Below, piece after piece: positions 42,831-50,010 of a stretch of DNA of 64,000 nucleotides. Source of the stretch: Flavihumibacter cheonanensis (lineage in GTDB: Bacteria > Bacteroidota > Bacteroidia > Chitinophagales > Chitinophagaceae). The DNA lies in contig NZ_JAKRWF010000002.1 of assembly GCF_022352215.1 (NCBI RefSeq), positions 310,001-374,000 on the forward strand. The letters are read 5' to 3'. The position numbers and the translations under genes were made by a program. Each line of letters starts with the position of its first letter. Positions within the stretch are counted from its first letter, which is position 1. The notes beneath the pieces were generated by a model that worked only from the letters and a program-made list of their open reading frames with translations, searched no databases and was not told where the DNA came from.

Positions 42831-45090
42831 CCAGCGCCGCCTTGATTTCAGTATATGAAATCGACTCACCCAAGTATTCCTTAAGTGGTCCTAACTGGCT
42901 TGAACCCAGTGCTTCCTTTCCTGCCAGCACCAAAGATCTTACCTGCTCTTTTACCAGTAAATCCGGCTCCAATTCACCTTCCTGGATTCCTCTTACCAGG
43001 TGGCCTTCTATAGTAGAATAAGCAAGATGTCGCTCCGCTGCAATTTCTGTGATTGACCTACCCTCCTTACACAATGAAATACTCTCACGGTAAGAACTGC
43101 CTGTTTCCTTCTTTTGACCGGGATTAGTGTTTCTTTTGGTTTCCACTTTTGAAGAAACTTTCGGTCCCTCATCAGCAAGTTGATTAGCTGGAACCATGGT
43201 ATCCTCCAATTCTGCTTTTTGCAGATTCAATTGTTGAATGAGCTCACTTATTGTCGAAGTAGCTAAACCCTGCTGGAGAGCGGTAGCAATATCTACAGAC
43301 TGCTTCAATTTTTGATATCTTATCCGGATCGCTTCTGACAGATTTCTCAATTCCCGCTGGTATTTGGTGAGTCGCGGTTCTTTTTTCATTGCAGTTGCAT
43401 GTGCTTCCACCAAGAGCTCCAGTTCTCCAAACAATCCATTGAAATAATGAACCGCATCTTTGGTTCTTTGAAGTAAATAATCCCGATCCATGGCGGCTCC
43501 CTTTTCAAACTGAAGGGAAAAATGATGCGCTGTTTTATTGGCTACCTGCTGCACAATCTGCAGTTTTCCATTAAGTTGCTGATAAGCCTCCAGCATCTTG
43601 TATTTGGATACACTGTTTTTCTTTTCAATCTCCTGGAACCAGTCATCCGTTAATGCTTCCAATCCTTCCAATTTAAAGCAGCGCAAAAAGTAGTCGTTCA
43701 CATAAGCAGCTTCAGCCTCTTTCAATGCCTGCTCCAACTCATCTTCAGGAAATTCCACCTTGGTATAGGTAACCACCCGTTCATCTGTCTGGATTGCTGC
43801 CATCGGAATACGGGTCTTTAATACCAGTCCCTCCAGGCCGGTTAACCTGCTGAGTGCAACATATACCTGCCCCGGTGCAAAGGCTGCTCCCGCATCTACA
43901 ATTGCCCTGTCAAATGTCAGTCCCTGGCTTTTATGAATCGTAATCGCCCAGGCCAGCCTAATTGGATACTGAGAGAACGTCCCTAATTCTTCTTCATCAA
44001 TTTTATCTTTTGCCTTATCCAGCTTATACCGAATATTTCTCCAGGTCTCCTTTTCAAGGATGATGGAATAGTCTTCTTCAGGGAAGCGCACTTCGATCTG
44101 CTCATCTTCCAATGATTCAATCACTCCAATTTTCCCATTGTAAAAACGACGGAATTCACCTTTGTCATTTTTAATGAACATTACCTGCGCACCCAGCTTC
44201 AATTCCAATACTTCTTCCGCCGGATACGCCTTCTCACCAAAATCACCGGTAATCTCTGCTTCGTATCGAAAGACTTCTCCACTCAGGCGGTTTAGTTCCT
44301 GCTGGTTAATTGCATCCGCGCGACTGTTATGGGTACTCAGTGTTATATAATATTTGCCAGGTTCAGGTTGAAACCCTGGCTGGTAATGCGCATGAAGGGC
44401 ATGCCATGCAATCTGATCCATCAGGTTATTTCGAATCTTATTCAGCAATTCAATAAACTCCTGGTCTGTCTGACGATAAATCTTCTTTAACTCTATCAGA
44501 AAAGGATTGGCCTCTTTTATAACCTGTGCATCAAAGAAAAACGGACTGTTATAATGTTCTTTCAGGTGAACCCATTCCTTTTCAGAAACTACTGGTGGTA
44601 ACTGCCAGAGATCACCAATAAACAAAACCTGCACACCCCCAAATGGCTGTTGTGGTTTTTTTCGAATAAATCGCAAAACCGCATCCACTGCATCCAGCAG
44701 ATCTGAACGGACCATACTTACTTCATCAATTACCAGCAATTCCAGCTCCTGGAATAATTCTTTTTTTGAGTGTGCAATCCGAAGATTCCGCAACATACTG
44801 GCCCTGTTATTAAATAACTGTTCGCCTGTATCGGGAATAGGACCCACCGGAACATAGGCACCCAACGGCAGCTGGAAAAAAGTATGCATAGTTACTCCAC
44901 CAGCATTGATGGCAGCCACACCGGTTGGTGCAACCACGGCCATTTTTTTTGTGCATTGTTCCCGGATGGTCTTCAGAAAACTTGTCTTTCCTGTGCCTGC
45001 CCGTCCCGTTAGAAATACAGATCGGTTGGTATGCAGTATAAAGCGCAAGGCCAAATCCAATGGCTTGTTTGTCAGATCCCTCGTAGTCAT
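42718..45090 (-). CDS. PIF1/RecD-like helicase with C-terminal HTH
   Basis: 790 residues. Superfamily 1B motifs: Walker A TGRAGTGKTSFL near 28-39, VAPTGVAAINAGGVTMHTFF, motif II LLVIDEVSMVRSDLL, FIGDLWQLPPV, then KNDKGEFRRFYNGKIGVIE and LAWAITIHKSQGLTFDRAIVDAG. The C-terminus has a RecQ-type helix-turn-helix (SYRESISLCKEGRSITEIAAERHLAYSTIEGHLVRGI) near 680-720. It unwinds 5'-3' in DNA repair or replication. The final 35 or so residues (from GRRGEGKK to EREERK) are low-complexity and encoded by a family C repeat, so they were probably gained by repeat insertion. Confidence 0.92.
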   Translation of the reverse strand: MTTRDLTNKPLDLALRFILHTNRSVFLTGRAGTGKTSFLKTIREQCTKKMAVVAPTGVAAINAGGVTMHTFFQLPLGAYVPVGPIPDTGEQLFNNRASMLRNLRIAHSKKELFQELELLVIDEVSMVRSDLLDAVDAVLRFIRKKPQQPFGGVQVLFIGDLWQLPPVVSEKEWVHLKEHYNSPFFFDAQVIKEANPFLIELKKIYRQTDQEFIELLNKIRNNLMDQIAWHALHAHYQPGFQPEPGKYYITLSTHNSRADAINQQELNRLSGEVFRYEAEITGDFGEKAYPAEEVLELKLGAQVMFIKNDKGEFRRFYNGKIGVIESLEDEQIEVRFPEEDYSIILEKETWRNIRYKLDKAKDKIDEEELGTFSQYPIRLAWAITIHKSQGLTFDRAIVDAGAAFAPGQVYVALSRLTGLEGLVLKTRIPMAAIQTDERVVTYTKVEFPEDELEQALKEAEAAYVNDYFLRCFKLEGLEALTDDWFQEIEKKNSVSKYKMLEAYQQLNGKLQIVQQVANKTAHHFSLQFEKGAAMDRDYLLQRTKDAVHYFNGLFGELELLVEAHATAMKKEPRLTKYQRELRNLSEAIRIRYQKLKQSVDIATALQQGLATSTISELIQQLNLQKAELEDTMVPANQLADEGPKVSSKVETKRNTNPGQKKETGSSYRESISLCKEGRSITEIAAERHLAYSTIEGHLVRGIQEGELEPDLLVKEQVRSLVLAGKEALGSSQLGPLKEYLGESISYTEIKAALAYGRRGEGKKVGMEEETKETGDKGYGRMPDGEREERK

Positions 45091-45110
45091 CGCTGTAAAT
45101 CTACAGATAA

Positions 45111-45151
45111 GATACTATGTCTGAATAGCTCACGCATTCAGACATAGTATC
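45111..45151. repeat. Perfect 16-bp inverted repeat between ssb and the helicase gene
   Basis: GATACTATGTCTGAAT (45111-45126) and ATTCAGACATAGTATC (45136-45151) are exact complements with a 9-nt loop AGCTCACGC. There is no T-run on either side, so it is not an ordinary terminator. It begins 20 bp upstream of the helicase start and ends 8 bp after ssb. Confidence 0.85.
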
Positions 45152-45159
45152 ACCACCAA

Positions 45160-45510
45160 TCAGACCTCCGCCTTTTTCGCCTGGCGAATCAGACTCAGTT
45201 CCAGCACGGTTATCTCTGTAACATAGCGCTTCAGCCCTTCCTTATCTACATAACTGCGATAGGAAATCTTGCCCTCAATGGATACTTCTGATCCTTTCTG
45301 CAGCTCCTGCTCCACTTTATCCGCCAGCTTGCCCCAGGCAACCAGGTTATGCCACTGCGTTTCAGTAACTTTTTCCCCTTGGGTCGTCTGATACGTATCA
45401 TTGGTTGCCAATTTCATATGCGCAACTTTCTTGCCTGTAGTCGTTTCCTTCATTTCCGGATCAGCTCCCAAATGACCGATCAGGAATACACGATTGTTCT
45501 TTTCACTCAT
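45160..45510 (-). CDS. ssb: Single-stranded DNA-binding protein, short form
   Basis: 116 residues with the OB-fold signature: NRVFLIGHLGADPEMKETTTGKKVAHMKLATND, TQWHNLVAWGKLADKVEQELQKGSEVSIEGKISYRSYVDKEG. It lacks the long flexible tail and the acidic DDDIPF-like end that recruits partner proteins, as in many second SSB copies of Bacteroidota. It coats single-stranded DNA and lies upstream of the helicase on the same strand. A CGGATG/CATCCG hairpin lies 15 bp before its ATG. Confidence 0.95.
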   Translation of the reverse strand: MSEKNNRVFLIGHLGADPEMKETTTGKKVAHMKLATNDTYQTTQGEKVTETQWHNLVAWGKLADKVEQELQKGSEVSIEGKISYRSYVDKEGLKRYVTEITVLELSLIRQAKKAEV

Positions 45511-45524
45511 GACTCATTGTTTAT

Positions 45525-45541
45525 GCGGATGTTTCATCCGC
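45525..45541 (-). promoter_or_regulatory. Hairpin in the ssb leader
   Basis: GCGGATG (45525-45531) and CATCCGC (45535-45541) pair perfectly around TTT, 15 bp before the ssb start. It could hinder ribosome entry or be a protein site; function is inferred only from position. Confidence 0.4.
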
Positions 45542-45696
45542 CTGGTTATTCAATTAAAATTTTCGGCGCCGTTAACTCTGTAAATATGGATGAAAGAAAT
45601 GCCAGCAAAAGAATGGTAAGTGATTAAAACAAAAGAAAACCGTTATTAAACGCTTGTGGTGCAAAAAGCGAGCGGTTATCTTGTTCAAAAAAACGT

Positions 45697-46122
45697 ATGA
45701 GTTTTACAGAACCAACCCGCTATTGCTTGTGGTGCAAGGATCCTCTTCGTGGCAGATCCGATAAAAAATTCTGCGATACCAGCTGTCGAAATGCTTTCAA
45801 CAACCAACAGGATCATTCCACCGCTCACCTGATCAAAACGATCAATTACGTATTAAGAAAAAACCGGGCGATCCTGGCTGAACTGTTTGAAATGGCAGGC
45901 GAAACAGCAACCTTCCCTGCTGCTGTTTTACTATATAAAGGATTTCAGTTTCAATACCATACCGAAGTACAACATGCAAACAGCCCGGCACCGTTTTATA
46001 TCTGTTACGATTTCGGTTACCAGGCTGTGAATGAAGAACTGGTACATATTGTACCCGTATCAAAAGAATTACTTTGCTCTTGGCATTCGGGCAATGGAAC
46101 GGGGAGGAGGAGCGGGATTTAA
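45697..46122 (+). CDS. Small zinc-ribbon protein, DUF2116-like
   Basis: 141 residues. The N-terminal treble-clef motif RYCLWCKDPLRGRSDKKFCDTSCRNAFNNQ has four cysteines (CxxC...CxxxC) as in DUF2116-type Zn ribbons. The remaining part has a helix LIKTINYVLRKNRAILAELFEM and a beta-rich region FQFQYHTEVQHANSPAPFYICYDFGYQAV. The role is unknown; such proteins are common in this bacterial group. The last 54 bp overlap the convergent eRF1-like gene. Confidence 0.75.
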   Translation: MSFTEPTRYCLWCKDPLRGRSDKKFCDTSCRNAFNNQQDHSTAHLIKTINYVLRKNRAILAELFEMAGETATFPAAVLLYKGFQFQYHTEVQHANSPAPFYICYDFGYQAVNEELVHIVPVSKELLCSWHSGNGTGRRSGI

Positions 46123-46527
46123 TACTGCCTTGATCTCATGTATCTTCATCTTATCCGCTGATTTTACCTGCACCGGAATACTGGAAAACGCTTTCTTCTT
46201 TTCCATCTCCTTATGCAATTCATATTTGGTATCCGCCGGCCCTAATATGATCACCGACTCCACTTTATTCATTTTTCCCACTACCGATTTCAAAAACGCT
46301 TTGCGCTGTTGCTGCAATTTATTCTGCGCATGTTTCTCCTGGTTCAAGGTTGCCCCAAACAATCGGTTCTTATTGGATCCTTCCCCATCAAACCGAACCC
46401 GGGTATCAATTTCAGACTGGACTGATTCCGTACTTACTTTTCCTTCTTCATCTTTACAGGCGATCACCGCTTTTTGTAAATCAATCCAGATGGCATACTG
46501 TAAACAATTCGTTGTTTTCTTTTTCAT
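46069..46527 (-). CDS. eRF1 domain 3-like protein
   Basis: 152 residues. An N-terminal strand CLQYAIWIDLQKAVIACKD, then a basic helix QEKHAQNKLQQQRKAFLKSVVGKM, then VESVIILGPADTKYELHKEMEKKKAF...VKSADKMKIHEIKAVL. This last stretch follows the pattern of the third domain of peptide release factor eRF1/Pelota and of bacterial relatives (ILGPGxxKxEFxxxL, then a TADKMT-like segment). A ribosome or translation-related role is inference. Its 3' end overlaps the Zn-ribbon gene by 54 bp. Confidence 0.65.
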   Translation of the reverse strand: MKKKTTNCLQYAIWIDLQKAVIACKDEEGKVSTESVQSEIDTRVRFDGEGSNKNRLFGATLNQEKHAQNKLQQQRKAFLKSVVGKMNKVESVIILGPADTKYELHKEMEKKKAFSSIPVQVKSADKMKIHEIKAVLNPAPPPRSIARMPRAK

Positions 46528-46649
46528 ACCGCTGATTTTGTGAAATAAAAAGTTACGATTTTTTTATGGCATGATAACTTGATGCGTAACCCAATCCAAC
46601 TGATTGTAGTCATACCAGTCAGAAATTTTTATCATACTCAAATCTTATC

Positions 46650-47921
46650 ATGAAAAAGATCCTGGCTCTGGCTCTATGCCTTTGTACCCTCATCAACAGT
46701 TTCGCTCAAACGGCAACCACTGAAAGCTCATTGGAAAACCTGGCTCAATCGTATATAACAGCTCATAACAATACCGATACCCTGCAGTACCAGCAATGGA
46801 TGACAGGGACACAGTTGGATGCAGCCGCAAAGTCCCGAAAAATACAGGGCTTCAAAAATGGTTGCAGAATGGTTGGTCCTGTGCAAGCTATGCATTCACA
46901 ATCCCTTTCCGACAGTAGTATACAACTTCTTGTTAAAGACCAGCAATTTGATGCCTGGTGGAAAATAAGGATCTATGCCAACTCAACTGGGCAATTCAAA
47001 GACAGAACCCTGCAGCCGCATCGCTTCAGTACCGAACTGATTCAAAAAGGCAAGCTGACCAATGAATCCATCCAGGAACAACTTGATAACTATCTTAGTC
47101 AAAAACTGCAACCCTTTTCCGGGGAAATACTTATCACAAAGGGACCAGCAACTATCTATCATAAAAAGATTGGCAACACAACCAGCTATGGCCTCGCCTC
47201 TCTCAGCAAAATCTTCGCTGCTACTGCCATTCTCCAATTGCGCGACCAGGGTAAACTTTCGCTGGATGACAGCCTCGCCAAACACCTGCCCTTCATTAAA
47301 AATCCGGCAATCCGTCTTCTCACTATCCGGCAACTGCTTACCCATAGTAGCGGGTTGGGTGATTTTTTTGAACAACCGGAATATCATCAGCTTAAATCCA
47401 CATTGAAAACAGATCTGGATTTCCTGCCCATTCTGGAAGCAGATAAACTGCGTTTTACACCCGGTACACAATGGCAGTATAGCAATAACGGTTTTGCATG
47501 GCTCGGTATCCTGATCAGCACAATCACCAAACAACCCTATGAAGAATATCTTAAGCAGGCAATTTTTACTCCCGCTCAAATGAACCATACCAATGTGCCA
47601 AATGGTTCCGGCGGCGGTGTATCCACCGTTGATGATCTCAACAAATTTGCTGATGCCTTGCGCACAGAAAAACTGCTCAGTAAAAAGAGTAACACAGAAT
47701 TATTAACCTTCACCTTTAACGAAGAATACGGCTTAGGCTCTGAACATGCTCAGATCGGGAAAGAACATATTATCGGTCATAGTGGTGGCTTCATAAAAGT
47801 TTGTACCGAACTCAATATCTACCTGCAATCCGGCTACAATGTCATCATCCTATCAGATGTCGACCCACCCTTTGCGCATTTCTTATCCAATAAAATAAAG
47901 GAATTACTGATTCGCGATTAG
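46650..47921 (+). CDS. Secreted serine hydrolase, beta-lactamase/class C-like
   Basis: 423 residues; signal peptide to about FAQ20. An N-terminal domain of about 110 residues resembles a nuclear-transport-factor-like fold. The hydrolase follows with the catalytic S184-L-S-K187 motif, the YSN triad (QWQYSNNGFAWLG) and HSGG (GHSGGFIKV) near the C-terminus, as in class C beta-lactamases, DD-peptidases and esterases. It probably acts on peptidoglycan peptides or esters in the periplasm. It ends with a 4-bp overlap with the convergent amidohydrolase. Confidence 0.9.
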   Translation: MKKILALALCLCTLINSFAQTATTESSLENLAQSYITAHNNTDTLQYQQWMTGTQLDAAAKSRKIQGFKNGCRMVGPVQAMHSQSLSDSSIQLLVKDQQFDAWWKIRIYANSTGQFKDRTLQPHRFSTELIQKGKLTNESIQEQLDNYLSQKLQPFSGEILITKGPATIYHKKIGNTTSYGLASLSKIFAATAILQLRDQGKLSLDDSLAKHLPFIKNPAIRLLTIRQLLTHSSGLGDFFEQPEYHQLKSTLKTDLDFLPILEADKLRFTPGTQWQYSNNGFAWLGILISTITKQPYEEYLKQAIFTPAQMNHTNVPNGSGGGVSTVDDLNKFADALRTEKLLSKKSNTELLTFTFNEEYGLGSEHAQIGKEHIIGHSGGFIKVCTELNIYLQSGYNVIILSDVDPPFAHFLSNKIKELLIRD

Positions 47922-48745
47922 AGTCCGTAAAAGCGAGTAGCATTACCACCCCAGAAATCCTGCTGCTCCTGTACACTCAAGTTCTGTACATAATCAGCAG
48001 CCAGATTCACTACATCCCGATAGGATCCTGCAACCAGACATACCGGCCAGTCGCTGCCAAACATCAGTCGCCGCGATCCGAATGCCTCCAGCGCCACATC
48101 CAGGTAGGGACGAATCTGTTCTGGTGTCCAGCTATGCCAGTCGGCTTCTGTAATTATACCGGAGATTTTGCAGTAGCAGTTGTCCATCGCGCCCAGCGTA
48201 TACATCAGCTTGCGCCAGGCATCGATCTCACCTGATTTGATATAAGGCTTTGCGATATGATCAAGCACGAAGGGCTGCGCCGGACAGATTTTTACCAACT
48301 CAACAGCCGCTTCCATTTGGTGAGGTTTGATCAGTATATCATACGTAAACCCATACTTGCCCAATTGCCGAATGCCTCTGACTACTTCCGAACGCGATAA
48401 GTAATCAGCAGGCTCGGCCTGGGCAATATGCCGGAATCCTTTCAGCTTGGGTAAGTCTCTCAATTCATCCAACTGGTCTTCCAGATCAGCCGCCAGTAAA
48501 TCCACCCATCCTACAACACCTTTGATAAAAGGATTTGCTTCAGCGGCAGAAGTGAACACCATATTCTCCCGCAGGTTCTGGTTTACCTGCACCAAAACCG
48601 TTCCATCGATCCCGGCTTCCTGCAACAATGGTTCCATATCTGCAGGAGTAAAACTTCGTTGAATTACAGCCATAGAGTCATCAATCCAGGCATGTTGAAC
48701 CGGGTCGTACTCCCATATATGATGATGTGCATCGATCTTAAGCAT
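47918..48745 (-). CDS. Amidohydrolase of the fuconolactonase/PDC hydrolase type
   Basis: 275 residues. The N-terminal metal motif is KIDAHHHIWEYDP, followed by GVVGWVDLLA, FVLDHIAKPYIKSG, CKISGIITEADW and MFGSDWPVC (the conserved GSDWP), the signature of the amidohydrolase-2 family including L-fuconolactonase and 2-pyrone-4,6-dicarboxylate hydrolase. It likely opens a sugar lactone. No sugar-catabolic neighbours help to pick the substrate. Confidence 0.9.
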   Translation of the reverse strand: MLKIDAHHHIWEYDPVQHAWIDDSMAVIQRSFTPADMEPLLQEAGIDGTVLVQVNQNLRENMVFTSAAEANPFIKGVVGWVDLLAADLEDQLDELRDLPKLKGFRHIAQAEPADYLSRSEVVRGIRQLGKYGFTYDILIKPHQMEAAVELVKICPAQPFVLDHIAKPYIKSGEIDAWRKLMYTLGAMDNCYCKISGIITEADWHSWTPEQIRPYLDVALEAFGSRRLMFGSDWPVCLVAGSYRDVVNLAADYVQNLSVQEQQDFWGGNATRFYGL

Positions 48746-48765
48746 GATTCTAAAATACTATGATT

Positions 48766-48773
48766 TACATTTG
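48766..48773 (+). promoter_or_regulatory. Promoter -7 box TACATTTG of the first HMA-AraC regulator
   Basis: An exact TAnnTTTG match ending 5 nt before the ATG at 48779, so the mRNA should start at or next to the start codon. The 13-bp palindrome of the second regulator is not present here. Confidence 0.5.
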
Positions 48774-48778
48774 TAACT

Positions 48779-49354
48779 ATGGAAAAGCACCTATTTATTA
48801 AAAATATGGTTTGTGACCGATGCGTGATGGCGATCCGGCAGGAGTTGGATAGATATCAGATTCCTTACAATCATATTCAACTGGGTGAGGTCCATTTAAA
48901 ATCTGAACCAGATAAAGCCAACCTGGATGCCTTCCGCAGTTCGATCGAAAAATTAGGATTCGAAATACTGGACGACCGAAAATCAGCCATCGTTACAAAA
49001 ATCAAAACGATTATTCTTCAACTTATCAGAGGAAAAGATCAGGTTGAGCTGAACACCAAACTCTCCGTCCTGCTATCAGAGCGTCTCAATTTGGAGTATC
49101 ATTACCTGTCCTCACTCTTTTCAAGTATTGAAGGAATCACCATTGAAAAATATATCATTGCGCAACGCATAGAAAGAGTAAAGGAATTGTTATTGTACGA
49201 CGAACTTTCCTTAAGTGAAATTGCTGATAACCTGGGATATAGCAGTGTACAGCATCTCTCCTTGCAGTTTAAAAAAGTTACCGGATTAACACCCAGCCAT
49301 TTCAAAAAACTGAAAGAAAATAAGCGTAAACCCCTCGATCAGGTAGGCAGATAA
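48779..49354 (+). CDS. HMA domain fused to AraC-type HTH, first copy
   Basis: 191 residues. Residues 1-65 form a heavy-metal-associated fold with the metal motif M10-V-C12-D-R-C15 (MxCxxC family). Residues about 85-185 are an AraC-type double HTH: LSSLFSSIEGITIEKYIIAQRIERVKELL and LSLSEIADNLGYSSVQHLSLQFKKVTGLTPSHFKKLK. There is no sugar-binding cupin. Binding a soft metal such as Cu(I) through the cysteines could switch the HTH. A paralogue lies 80 bp downstream and then copA, which supports a copper role. The mechanism is inferred. Confidence 0.88.
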   Translation: MEKHLFIKNMVCDRCVMAIRQELDRYQIPYNHIQLGEVHLKSEPDKANLDAFRSSIEKLGFEILDDRKSAIVTKIKTIILQLIRGKDQVELNTKLSVLLSERLNLEYHYLSSLFSSIEGITIEKYIIAQRIERVKELLLYDELSLSEIADNLGYSSVQHLSLQFKKVTGLTPSHFKKLKENKRKPLDQVGR

Positions 49355-49374
49355 TTTTATAAGCCGCTCTACTT

Positions 49375-49413
49375 ATTGTATAACAATTACTGATTCTACA
49401 GTCCTGAACTTTG
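49375..49413 (+). promoter_or_regulatory. Palindromic operator plus promoter before the second regulator
   Basis: ATTGTATAACAAT (49375-49387) is a 13-bp palindrome. The -7-like box GAACTTTG (49406-49413, 7 of 8) starts exactly 31 bp after its first base. The same palindrome and the same 31-bp distance occur at 59901-59939. Confidence 0.7.
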
Positions 49414-49434
49414 CTCTATCAAATTGTTCAGGAC

Positions 49435-50010
49435 ATGAAACAACAACTTATTATAAAAGGGATGGTTTGCCAGCGGTGCATTAGCACTGTTCGTGACCAG
49501 TTAAGCTCATTACATATTGAGCCAAAAGTCGTAGAGTTGGGTGTCGTTCATATGGAGAACCCAATTCATCCGGCAGAAATGCTTTCACTTAAAAAGCGGT
49601 TGGACCAGGTAGGATTGTTCGTGCTGGATGATAAGCAGGATCTATTGGTCCGAAAAGTGAAGCAGTTGGTAGCGGAAGTATATTCAGGTGATTTTCATTT
49701 CCCTTACAATTTCAGGTTCTCTGATTTGGTGGAAACTAATGTTGGCAAACCATATGATCAGGTCAGCAAACTTTTTTCCTCCCTGGAGAATACAACCATT
49801 GAAAACTACATCAAACAATACCGGATTGATAAAATCAAAGAGTTGATGGCATATAGCAAAAACAGTCTCTCTGATATTGCATTTCGGCTTGGTTATAGTA
49901 GCACGGCACATTTATCCAAACAATTTAAAGATACCACCGGATTGAACCCTTCTTTTTTCAGAGAAAAAAAAGTCGGTAATCATTCCTTCATTCCAACAGA
50001 ATTATTATGA
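49435..50010 (+). CDS. HMA domain fused to AraC-type HTH, second copy
   Basis: 191 residues from the ATG at 49435. Layout as in the first copy: HMA part with M10-V-C12-Q-R-C15, then an AraC HTH (VSKLFSSLENTTIENYIKQYRIDKIKELM, SLSDIAFRLGYSSTAHLSKQFKDTTGLNPSFF). The HTH halves of the two copies are clearly related; the metal halves have diverged more. Its stop overlaps the copA start (ATGA, 50007-50010), so regulator and pump are translationally coupled. It is preceded by the ATTGTATAACAAT operator candidate, which it may itself bind. Confidence 0.88.
   Translation: MKQQLIIKGMVCQRCISTVRDQLSSLHIEPKVVELGVVHMENPIHPAEMLSLKKRLDQVGLFVLDDKQDLLVRKVKQLVAEVYSGDFHFPYNFRFSDLVETNVGKPYDQVSKLFSSLENTTIENYIKQYRIDKIKELMAYSKNSLSDIAFRLGYSSTAHLSKQFKDTTGLNPSFFREKKVGNHSFIPTELL

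Noticed and set aside
45111-45151. Rho-independent terminator of ssb
   Set aside because: Long perfect stem but no T tract after it on the minus strand.
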